Source of the DNA: an uncultured Phycisphaera sp.
GTDB taxonomy: Bacteria; Planctomycetota; Phycisphaerae; Phycisphaerales; SM1A02
Length of the DNA stretch: 6,037 nucleotides
Direction of reading: 5' to 3'
NCBI GenBank assembly: GCA_937911845.1
Contig: CALDQF010000245.1
Location: forward strand, 1-6,037
How positions within the stretch are numbered: the stretch's first letter is position 1; every line of letters begins with the position of its first letter. This document shows, in pieces, positions 1-5,377 of this stretch. The notes under the pieces are model-generated. The model was not told where the DNA came from. It did no database searches and worked only from the letters and a program-made list of their open reading frames with translations. The position numbers and the translations under genes are program-made.

Positions 1-246
1 CAAGGTCGCATTCCTCAGGTCCGCACCAGACAGGAACGCACTACCCAGGTCCGCAGCAAACATGAACGCACCAGACAGGTTCGCACACCCCAAATATAAT
101 CCTGACAAATCAACACGCGGAACGGCATCCAATTCTGTCAGAAGCAGCGACCCATTCCCATCACAATCTGAGTATTGAAAGATGTCTGCGTGGGACACAG
201 ATGCAACGGCAAGGGCAACGGACGATACGAGGGCAGATGAACGCAT
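1..246 (-). CDS. Exported pentapeptide-repeat protein, N-terminal part (runs off left edge)
   Basis: The first 82 codons of a gene that continues past the left edge. The start ATG (244-246) has an AGGAG Shine-Dalgarno at 253-257, spaced 6 nt. Residues 1-20 look like a Sec signal peptide: Arg2, a Val/Ala/Leu core and a Ser-His-Ala cleavage site before Asp21. Residues 27-40 (SDCDGNGSLLLTELD region) resemble one EF-hand or dockerin-type calcium loop. From about residue 47 the sequence falls into five-residue steps of the A(N/D)LxG kind (ANLSG, AFMFA, ADLGS, AFLSG, ADLRN), which is the pentapeptide-repeat pattern known to form a right-handed beta helix. At DNA level the 13-bp word at 22-34 recurs at 67-79, 45 bp (three pentapeptides) apart. 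I infer an exported structural or binding protein. Its actual role cannot be read from this fragment. The fold call is fairly secure and the function is unknown. Confidence 0.8.
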   Translation of the reverse strand, partial: MRSSALVSSVALAVASVSHADIFQYSDCDGNGSLLLTELDAVPRVDLSGLYLGCANLSGAFMFAADLGSAFLSGADLRNATL

Positions 247-252
247 AGAAAA

Positions 253-281
253 CTCCTGACCACAGGGTAAATGAGGTCAGG
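253..281 (-). promoter_or_regulatory. Leader hairpin overlapping the Shine-Dalgarno of the pentapeptide-repeat gene
   Basis: On the minus strand, CCTGACC (281-275) and GGTCAGG (261-255) form a perfect 7-bp inverted repeat with a 13-nt loop (262-274). The 3' arm includes the first three bases of the AGGAG Shine-Dalgarno (257-253). If folded, the stem would hide part of the ribosome binding site only 6 nt before the start codon. The pairing is seen directly. A regulatory role is inference. Confidence 0.45.
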
Positions 282-297
282 GTTCGTGGGTAGGGGT

Positions 298-426
298 TCA
301 GGAATCGGAAAGCAACTGCATCAGGGCATTCACTTTTTGCTCATCAAGCGTGTCTATGAGGTGGTGCAGAGCGGCTCTCTTTTGACCCAATTCGTATAAT
401 TTTGGCGCCCCGATCGTATAACTCAA
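298..426 (-). CDS. Possible small ORF of 42 codons (weak)
   Basis: A minus-strand frame is open from 450 to the TGA at 298-300. The only usable start I see is TTG at 424-426, which would give 42 residues. The last 30 residues (LGQKRAALHHLIDTLDEQKV and the following NALMQLLSDS) have the composition of an amphipathic helix and look protein-like. However, no Shine-Dalgarno precedes the TTG, the 5' part runs into the tRNA terminator, and I recognise no family. It could be a small protein, the decayed end of a lost gene, or chance. It lies upstream of the pentapeptide-repeat gene in the same orientation. Confidence 0.2.
   Translation of the reverse strand: MSYTIGAPKLYELGQKRAALHHLIDTLDEQKVNALMQLLSDS
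392..421. repeat. Short direct repeat TCGTATAA x2
   Basis: The 8-mer TCGTATAA occurs at 392-399 and again at 414-421, 22 bp start to start, about two helical turns, between the tRNA terminator and the pentapeptide-repeat gene. The minus-strand form TTATACGA contains a poor -10-like TATAC. I found no -35 at 16-18 bp from either copy. It may be an operator pair or part of the promoter region for the gene at 1-246, or simply chance. The rest of 247-439 shows only the leader hairpin and the weak small ORF. Confidence 0.3.
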
Positions 427-439
427 ACGGGGTTCAACG

Positions 440-471
440 AAAATCGCCCCTCACGGGCTGTGAAGGGCGAT
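440..471 (-). terminator. Rho-independent terminator after the tRNA / end of uvrA-ispD-tRNA unit
   Basis: On the minus strand, 471-460 pairs with 454-443 as a continuous 12-bp stem (ATCGCCC with GGGCGAT, one G-U wobble at 464/450, then TCAC with GTGA) around a 5-nt loop at 455-459. It is followed by TTTT (443-440, the first T being in the stem) and then C. It starts 2 nt past the tRNA discriminator base. This is a strong stem with a short U tract, and its position fits the end of the transcript that carries the tRNA. Confidence 0.75.
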
Positions 472-473
472 AA

Positions 474-547
474 TGCCGATGGTGGGATTCGAACCCACAA
501 CATGCTGATTTTGAATCAACCACCTCTGCCAATTGGGTCACATCGGC
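474..547 (-). tRNA. tRNA-Leu (CAA) with an unusually short variable loop
   Basis: A 74-nt cloverleaf on the minus strand. The acceptor stem (547-541 with 481-475) is seven perfect pairs with discriminator A at 474. The T stem (498-494 with 486-482) is five perfect pairs around TTCGAAT. The anticodon stem (520-516 with 508-504) has one G-U pair and the loop TTCAAAA, giving anticodon CAA at 513-511, which reads UUG leucine codons. The D arm has a 3-bp stem (ACC/GGT) and loop CAATTGGCAGA, the layout of bacterial leucine tRNAs. The GCCGATG acceptor and A73 also fit leucine. Bacterial tRNA-Leu normally has a long class II variable arm with its own stem. Here only ATGTT (503-499) lies between anticodon and T stems. 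No CCA is encoded. All long-range pairs are intact, so I do not regard it as a pseudogene. Gene identity as a tRNA is secure; the amino acid is inferred from the anticodon. Confidence 0.88.
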
Positions 548-558
548 TGTGATGCGCA

Positions 559-567
559 ATAGTACCA
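559..567 (-). promoter_or_regulatory. Possible extended -10 promoter for the tRNA
   Basis: In the 24-nt gap between ispD and the tRNA the minus strand reads TGGTACTAT (567-559), a TGn-TACTAT extended -10 element. The hexamer ends 11 nt before the mature tRNA 5' end at 547, so transcription could start a few nucleotides before the tRNA. No convincing TTGACA-like -35 lies 16-18 bp upstream, which would be inside the end of ispD. The tRNA may alternatively be released only from the uvrA-ispD transcript by processing. Confidence 0.35.
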
Positions 568-571
568 AAGC

Positions 572-1357
572 TCAGAACGACGGCTTGGGTTTTCGCACTT
601 TCAAGAGGGCTTCCGCCACCACGAGATCCTCTCGGGTGGTGATCTTGAGGTTGCTGGGGTCGCCTTCGACGACCAGCACTTCGATGCCTTGGGCCTCCAA
701 GATGCCCGCGTCGTCGGTGTGGGGCAGTGATTCTTGGGCGTAGGCCTGCACCAAGGTGTCCCGGGCGAAGCATTGGGGGGTTTGGATGGCCACCAACTGG
801 TCGCGATCCACCGTGGCTTCCACCGCCCGCGCGTCCGCGGACACCCGCCCTGCATCACCCAAGATGTCGTCGATGATCGCGTCGGCCGACTCACCCAGAT
901 CACGTGATTCTGAGGAGACTTGTTTGAGGGTGTCTCGAACCGAGATGCCGGGGATGACGGCCGGAGTTTTGGCCGCGGCCTCGACCATGCGGTCCATGAG
1001 GGCGTCGTCGATCAACGGTCGCGCGGCATCGTGGACGGCCACATGGGTGCAATCGTCGTCCAGTGCATGCAAGGCGGCTCGCACCGAGTCGGTTCGCTCC
1101 GCACCACCCGCCACGGTCTTGACTCCCAGGAAGGACAAGGCCGGACCAAACCGAGATTCAAACGCCGCATCAACACGGCCGTCGCTCTCGGCTGGACCCG
1201 CGACGATGATCTGGTGCACGTCGTCGCGTTTGGCGAAAAATTCCACCGTCCGAAGCAGCACGGGGCGGCCGCCCAACTCTTCGGAGAGTTTGTCACCACC
1301 AAAGCGAGCGCCGCGCCCGGCGGCGGGAATGATCACGGTCAGTTGGATGTCGCTCAT
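572..1357 (-). CDS. ispD: 2-C-methyl-D-erythritol 4-phosphate cytidylyltransferase
   Basis: IspD makes 4-diphosphocytidyl-2-C-methyl-D-erythritol from CTP and MEP, the third step of the cytosolic MEP route to isoprenoid precursors. The 261-residue protein carries the family marks in order: the nucleotide-binding loop PAAGRGARFGGDKL at 11-24 (Lys23 in the place of the catalytic lysine), GGAERTDSV at 84-92, VHDAARP at 108-114, SVRDTLK at 139-145, TPQCF at 193-197, TDDAGILE at 214-221 and GDPSNLKIT at 232-240, whose Lys238 matches the second conserved lysine. It is somewhat longer than the roughly 230-residue usual size. About 20 extra residues, rich in Asp/Ala/Ser, sit between DTLK and TVDR (about 148-181). 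The ATG (1355-1357) overlaps the uvrA stop as ATGA. AGAAGG (1365-1370, inside uvrA) is a good Shine-Dalgarno 7 nt upstream, which supports this start and translational coupling to uvrA. The stop at 572-574 is 24 nt before the tRNA. Confidence 0.96.
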   Translation of the reverse strand: MSDIQLTVIIPAAGRGARFGGDKLSEELGGRPVLLRTVEFFAKRDDVHQIIVAGPAESDGRVDAAFESRFGPALSFLGVKTVAGGAERTDSVRAALHALDDDCTHVAVHDAARPLIDDALMDRMVEAAAKTPAVIPGISVRDTLKQVSSESRDLGESADAIIDDILGDAGRVSADARAVEATVDRDQLVAIQTPQCFARDTLVQAYAQESLPHTDDAGILEAQGIEVLVVEGDPSNLKITTREDLVVAEALLKVRKPKPSF

Positions 1358-4329
1358 GCTTTGACCTTCTTTCGGGGTGACTTCTTGGCGGCTTTCTTGG
1401 TGGCTTTCTTGGTGGTTTTTGTCGCCCTCTTGGTGGTCTTGGATGCCACTTTCTTGGTGCGCTTGATCTTGGTTGTGGGCTTTGGCTTCAGCAGAGGGCC
1501 CAAGAATCGACCGGTATGGCTGCCTTTCACTTGGGCCACTTCTTCGGGCACCCCTTGACCCACAATGGTGCCGCCACCGGATCCACCTTCGGGACCGAGA
1601 TCGATGACCCAGTCCGCACAGCGAATGACGTCCAAGTTGTGTTCAATCACAATCAGGCTCGCGTCGGTATCGGCGAGGCGCTGCAGCACATTGAGTAGAC
1701 GTTCCACATCCACAAAATGAAGACCCGTGGTGGGTTCGTCCAGCACGTACAGCGTGTGCCCAACGTTGCTTCGCCGACCGAGTTCTGCCGCCAATTTTAC
1801 CCGCTGCGCTTCGCCGCCCGAAAGGGTGGTTGCGGGTTGACCCAAGGTGAGATAGCCCAGACCAACATCTCGCAGGCACTCGGCCATGCGCAGGATCTTG
1901 GGATGGGCTTCGAAAAAGCTCACCGCGTCTTCAATGGTCATTTTCAAAATGTCGGCGATGGTCTTGCCTCGGTAGGTCACTTCGAGGGTCTCTCGGTTGT
2001 ACCGCTTGCCTTGGCAGACTTCGCAGGTCACTTGCACGTCGGGAAGGAAGTGCATCTCGACGGTCTTCACCCCTTGGCCCTGACAGGCCTCACAGCGCCC
2101 GCCTTTGACATTGAAAGAGAAGCGGCCTACTTCGTACCCCCGAAGACGGGCTTCGGTGGTTTTGGCGAACACTTTTCGGATCTCATCAAAGATCCCCGTG
2201 TAAGTCGCGGGGTTGCTGCGGCTGGTGCGCCCGATGGGGGATTGGTCCACTTCGACCAGACGGTCGATCTTGGACAAGCCATTGACTCGATCGTGGGGCA
2301 GCGGATGTTCACGTCCACCGAGGTGCCGCCGCACCGCGCGAAGAAGAATCTGGTTCACCAAGGTGCTCTTACCCGAGCCCGAGACGCCCGTCACGCACAC
2401 CAGACCGCCGAGCGGGAAGGTGGCGTCGATGCCTTGCAAGTTGTTCCCTCGCGCGTTCTTGACGACGAGTGCGGATTTTTGGTTCAGGGGCCGGCGATCT
2501 TCAGGCGTGGGCAGGCCGCGCCGACCGGAGAGGTAGTCCCCGGTGAGGCTGTTCTTGTTCTTGGTGACTTGGGCGGGGGTGCCCTCGGCGACCACGGTTC
2601 CCCCGTGCACGCCGGCGGCCGGGCCAATGTCCACCAAGTGATCAGCGGCCCGAATGGTGTCTTCGTCGTGCTCCACCACCACGACGGTGTTGCCGATGTC
2701 AGTCAAGTGCCGCAGGGTTTGCAGCAGGCGTTCGTTGTCCCGTTGGTGCAGACCAATGGTTGGTTCGTCCAACACATAACAGCAACCCACCAAACCCGAT
2801 CCCACTTGGGTGGCCAAGCGAATGCGTTGGGCTTCGCCGCCAGAAAGAGTGTTGGACGCGCGATCCAGAGTGAGATACCCCAAGCCGACGGATTGCATGA
2901 AGCCAAGTCTTGCTTTGACTTCTTTCAAAATGGGCGCGGCGATTCGGTCACCTTCCTCGCCCAGTGTGAGCGTGTCGAAGTACGCCACCGCTTCCACGAT
3001 TGACATCGCCGCGACTTCGGCGATGTTGGGTCCTTCAGCGCCCAACCGGACTCCCAAAGATGCGGGCTTCAATCGCTGCCCGCCACAGGCTTTGCACGGG
3101 GTGGAACGCATGTAGCCCTGCAGTCGTTCTTTGACCGCGTCGCTTTCGGTTTCGTCGTGGCGGCTTTTTAAGCTGGGGATGACGCCGGGCCATGAAATGT
3201 TGCCAATATTCCCTCCGTGCATCAGGACTTCCCGAACTTTGGAGGGGAGTTCTGAGTAGGGGAGATGACGGTCCAGACCGCAAGCGTCGCAGAACTTCCG
3301 CATCATGCGGGCGTACCAGCGATTCATGCGGGGGCCATTTTTTCGCCACGGCTCAATGGCTTCTGCGTACCCGACGGAAGGGTCTGGCACCACCAGTTCC
3401 TCGTCGTATTCGAGCATGCGGCCGAGACCTTCACAGACAGGGCACGCGCCGAAGGGACTGTTGAACGAGAACATTCGAGGTTCAAGTTCGGGCAGTGAGC
3501 ATTCCGGGTGCAACTCGCACGCAAACGATTCACTGAAGGGATGGTCGGTCCATGTGCCTTCGTTTTCCACGCTGGCGATCAGCGAGCCGTCACCGAGTCG
3601 AAGGCAGGCTTCAACGGAATCGGCAAGTCGATCCCGTTGGCCGGACTTGATGGCCACCCGACCGAGCACCGCTTCGATGTTGTGCATTTCGTAGCGCGCC
3701 AAGCCCAGCGGGTTGGCGCCCCCTTCTCGCAAAGCATCACGGAGATCATGCACGGTGCCGTTGACGCGGATCCGAACCACGCCTTGCCCTTGCAACTCTT
3801 CCAGCACTTCACGGTGGTGCCCCTTCTTGGCCCGAATGACGGGCGCCATCAGCAGCATGCGCGTGCCCTCGGGGAAGTCATGCAACGCATCAGTAATTTG
3901 GGTGGCGTTGGCTCCGGTGATCGGCCGGCCACACACTTCGACGTTCTCATCCACATGCCAACAGGTTGGGGTGCCAGCTCTGGCAAAGAGCAGCCGGAGG
4001 TAGTCCCAAATTTCCGTGGTGGTGGCCACGGTGGACCGTGGGTTGTGTCCTCCCGATCGTTGTTGGATCGCGATGGTGGGAGGAAGGCCCTCGATAGATT
4101 CCATGTCGGGCTTGCGCAGTTGATCCAAGAACTGGCGGGCGTAGGCCGACAGAGACTCCATGTATTTGCGCTGACCTTCGGCGTACACGGTGTCAAAGGC
4201 CAAAGAGCTTTTGCCGGAGCCGGATGGACCGGTAATGACCACCAATTGCTCGCGAGGGATGTCCAAATCCACGTTTTTGAGGTTGTGCTCTCTGGCGCCA
4301 CGGATCGAGATGGTGTTGGCGGGGGCCAT
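1354..4329 (-). CDS. uvrA: Excinuclease ABC subunit A (UvrA) with a Lys-rich C-terminal tail
   Basis: UvrA is the damage-sensing ATPase that loads UvrB in bacterial nucleotide excision repair. The 991-residue protein has two ABC ATPase halves. The first has Walker A GPSGSGKS 34-41, UvrB-binding and insertion regions, signature LSGGEAQR 495-502 and Walker B YVLDEP 518-523. The second has Walker A GVSGSGKS 648-655, signature LSGGEAQR 836-843 and Walker B YVLDEP 861-866. Zinc sites are visible: C271-x2-H274 with C296-x2-C299, C347/C350 and C412/C415, and C746-x2-C749 with C769-x2-C772. The first lacks the usual CxxC and reads CELHPEC. The start is the ATG at 4327-4329 because family similarity begins at ISIRGAREHNLKNV (7-20). 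An in-frame ATG at 4524 would overlap the divergent gene and adds no UvrA-like sequence. No Shine-Dalgarno precedes the chosen start. Residues 947-991 form a tail with 18 Lys and 3 Arg, absent from typical UvrA of about 940-950 residues. Confidence 0.97.
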   Translation of the reverse strand: MAPANTISIRGAREHNLKNVDLDIPREQLVVITGPSGSGKSSLAFDTVYAEGQRKYMESLSAYARQFLDQLRKPDMESIEGLPPTIAIQQRSGGHNPRSTVATTTEIWDYLRLLFARAGTPTCWHVDENVEVCGRPITGANATQITDALHDFPEGTRMLLMAPVIRAKKGHHREVLEELQGQGVVRIRVNGTVHDLRDALREGGANPLGLARYEMHNIEAVLGRVAIKSGQRDRLADSVEACLRLGDGSLIASVENEGTWTDHPFSESFACELHPECSLPELEPRMFSFNSPFGACPVCEGLGRMLEYDEELVVPDPSVGYAEAIEPWRKNGPRMNRWYARMMRKFCDACGLDRHLPYSELPSKVREVLMHGGNIGNISWPGVIPSLKSRHDETESDAVKERLQGYMRSTPCKACGGQRLKPASLGVRLGAEGPNIAEVAAMSIVEAVAYFDTLTLGEEGDRIAAPILKEVKARLGFMQSVGLGYLTLDRASNTLSGGEAQRIRLATQVGSGLVGCCYVLDEPTIGLHQRDNERLLQTLRHLTDIGNTVVVVEHDEDTIRAADHLVDIGPAAGVHGGTVVAEGTPAQVTKNKNSLTGDYLSGRRGLPTPEDRRPLNQKSALVVKNARGNNLQGIDATFPLGGLVCVTGVSGSGKSTLVNQILLRAVRRHLGGREHPLPHDRVNGLSKIDRLVEVDQSPIGRTSRSNPATYTGIFDEIRKVFAKTTEARLRGYEVGRFSFNVKGGRCEACQGQGVKTVEMHFLPDVQVTCEVCQGKRYNRETLEVTYRGKTIADILKMTIEDAVSFFEAHPKILRMAECLRDVGLGYLTLGQPATTLSGGEAQRVKLAAELGRRSNVGHTLYVLDEPTTGLHFVDVERLLNVLQRLADTDASLIVIEHNLDVIRCADWVIDLGPEGGSGGGTIVGQGVPEEVAQVKGSHTGRFLGPLLKPKPTTKIKRTKKVASKTTKRATKTTKKATKKAAKKSPRKKVKA
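1357..1491 (-). repeat. Low-complexity Lys/Thr/Ala tail-coding tract of uvrA
   Basis: This tract encodes UvrA residues 947-991, built of TKKA-, AKK- and KRTKK-like steps. At DNA level the 12-mer GGCTTTCTTGGT is perfectly tandem at 1390-1401 and 1402-1413 (encoding TKKATKKA on the minus strand), with degenerate CTTGGTGGT copies to about 1465. It looks like a stretch grown by codon-level duplication. The resulting peptide resembles the basic tails of histone H1-like bacterial proteins. Whether it varies in length between strains is unknown. Confidence 0.8.
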
Positions 4330-4337
4330 GGGATGTG

Positions 4338-4343
4338 ATTCTA
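4338..4343 (-). promoter_or_regulatory. Candidate -10 for uvrA, possibly leaderless
   Basis: The minus strand reads TAGAAT (4343-4338), five of six matches to TATAAT, with 8 nt before the uvrA ATG. A start site about 7 nt past it would fall at or next to the ATG and give a leaderless mRNA, consistent with the absent Shine-Dalgarno. The -35 at the right spacing (GGAGTC) is poor. I looked for an SOS box of the CTGT-N8-ACAG or GAAC-N4-GTTC kind in 4330-4392 and saw none. Confidence 0.35.
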
Positions 4344-4358
4344 GGGCGTGTTCTTGTC

Positions 4359-4386
4359 TTGACTCCGGGCAACTCAGGCTGAGAAT
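4359..4386 (+). promoter_or_regulatory. Candidate promoter of the dockerin-like gene, possibly leaderless
   Basis: TTGACT (4359-4364) and GAGAAT (4381-4386) are separated by 16 bp. Six nucleotides separate the second hexamer from the ATG at 4393, so the predicted start of transcription falls on or next to the start codon. The -35 matches TTGACA at five of six bases and the -10 matches TATAAT at four. The element lies in the 63-bp divergent gap with uvrA, so the two promoters would interleave. Confidence 0.4.
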
Positions 4387-4392
4387 GGTGTG

Positions 4393-5370
4393 ATGCTTTT
4401 GCTTCTGCTTGCTGTTGATGCCACCATCGTGTCCGAATCCTCTTCGATCGATCTGTCCGGCTCCGTTGGGTTGGCTTTTGAAGGGGCTCTGATTGGGAAC
4501 TACGACGAAGAAGCCAATCCTCAAGGCACCCTCACCCGCCCCGGATTGTTTGGGGGATCAGGAAATCAGCCAATCAGCACTTCCTTGTCCTTTGCGATCG
4601 GTTTTGATGACCAGAGTTTGCCCGAAGGTCAGATCCTCTTTGCTCTCAAAGGAAAAACACTTCAGTTGTCGTCAATCGAGGCCGCACTGCCCAGTGCGTC
4701 GGTGAATCTGGGTTTGGAACTTCTGTTCGAAACATTTCGCTCGATCGCACCGGACAGTTTGTTCTTTGGAGGCATTCCATTGCCGCTCGAGATTGGCGCC
4801 GTGGATCTCACCAACCGCGCGGTCCGCTTGGCCAATCCTGTCGATTTCATGTTGTTGCCAGCACCCGGCGGTGACATTTTTGCTTTTTCTGGGCCGTTGC
4901 CTTTGTTGTACGAAGGCGTGATTGATTTGCAAGGCACCCCGACTCCGATTTCCTTTCCGTTTGCGCTCGAGGTCGACGGTCAAATCAGCAGTGATGGTTC
5001 AGAACTGTCCGTGTCGGCATCCACCTCAGTGAACGAATCTTTACCTCCCGAGACGCCCGTCGGGTTTGCTGATATCCCTTTGCCCCTGCCCACCATTTTG
5101 CCGCCCGGAGAGACGGCGAATTGTTTGTTGAGCCAAGATTTGGTGCAAATAGACAGCACGCTTGATATTGGCTTTGTCTTGGTCGCTTCAGCGCCCAGTG
5201 GTCCAGAAGGTGACGCTGATGGCGATGGTGATGTGGACTTCGAAGATTTGGTTCGGGTTCTTGCGGAATGGGGCGAGTGCATTGCTCCTGGAGCATGCTC
5301 GGCAGATTTCAACGCAGACGGAGAAGTTGGATTTGAAGACCTGTTGGTGGTCTTGACCGGTTGGGAGTGA
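4393..5370 (+). CDS. Probable exported protein of unknown function with C-terminal dockerin-like repeats
   Basis: A 325-residue protein with no family I recognise in its main part. The N terminus is a run of Leu followed by Ala-Val-Asp-Ala, a plausible but atypical signal peptide because it lacks a positive charge before the core. Residues 15-270 are acidic, poor in Lys, rich in Gly/Ser/Pro and alternating hydrophobics, as in beta-rich extracellular proteins. The end carries two calcium-loop repeats: D274-A-D-G-D-G-D-V-D-F-E-D-L (274-286) and D306-F-N-A-D-G-E-V-G-F-E-D-L (306-318). Each is followed by a helix ending in a Trp (WG, then the terminal WE). Cys296 and Cys302 lie in the linker and could form a disulfide. 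This paired layout is common at the ends of secreted proteins of Phycisphaerae. The start may be the ATG here or the GTG one codon earlier (4390); neither has a strong Shine-Dalgarno. TTG is the commonest leucine codon. The gene is divergent from uvrA. Confidence 0.88.
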   Translation: MLLLLLAVDATIVSESSSIDLSGSVGLAFEGALIGNYDEEANPQGTLTRPGLFGGSGNQPISTSLSFAIGFDDQSLPEGQILFALKGKTLQLSSIEAALPSASVNLGLELLFETFRSIAPDSLFFGGIPLPLEIGAVDLTNRAVRLANPVDFMLLPAPGGDIFAFSGPLPLLYEGVIDLQGTPTPISFPFALEVDGQISSDGSELSVSASTSVNESLPPETPVGFADIPLPLPTILPPGETANCLLSQDLVQIDSTLDIGFVLVASAPSGPEGDADGDGDVDFEDLVRVLAEWGECIAPGACSADFNADGEVGFEDLLVVLTGWE

Positions 5371-5377
5371 ACGGGGG

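Noticed and set aside
382..400. TTGACC with TATAAT on the plus strand as a promoter
   Set aside because: The two hexamers are only 7 bp apart, and no plus-strand gene follows before the antisense tRNA.
474..547. Reading the tRNA locus on the plus strand as tRNA-Gln (TTG anticodon)
   Set aside because: The near-palindromic anticodon and T loops permit it superficially, but the T arm would precede the anticodon arm. Only the minus strand gives the correct arm order, TTCGAAT loop and A73.
1381..1470. Repeated CTTGGTGG-like units suggesting a CRISPR or satellite array
   Set aside because: The units are in frame and encode the TKKA-type tail of UvrA. There are no unique spacers.
920..1558. Plus-strand open frame of 212 codons spanning the ispD/uvrA junction
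   Set aside because: Its hydrophobic end is just the complement of the Lys-rich uvrA tail, and the rest is antisense to ispD motifs.
1717..3003. Long plus-strand open frame of 428 codons
   Set aside because: It lies entirely antisense to uvrA, whose motifs are conserved throughout. Its product has no recognisable domain and an odd composition (rich in His, Gly, Val), typical of a shadow frame in a GC-rich gene.
3508..4338. Plus-strand open frame of 276 codons over the 5' part of uvrA
   Set aside because: It is antisense to the UvrA Walker A and insertion regions and shows no domain or start signal of its own.
4330..4524. Longer uvrA start at 4524
   Set aside because: The extra 65 residues do not look like UvrA and would overlap the divergent gene. 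Family similarity begins right after the ATG at 4329.
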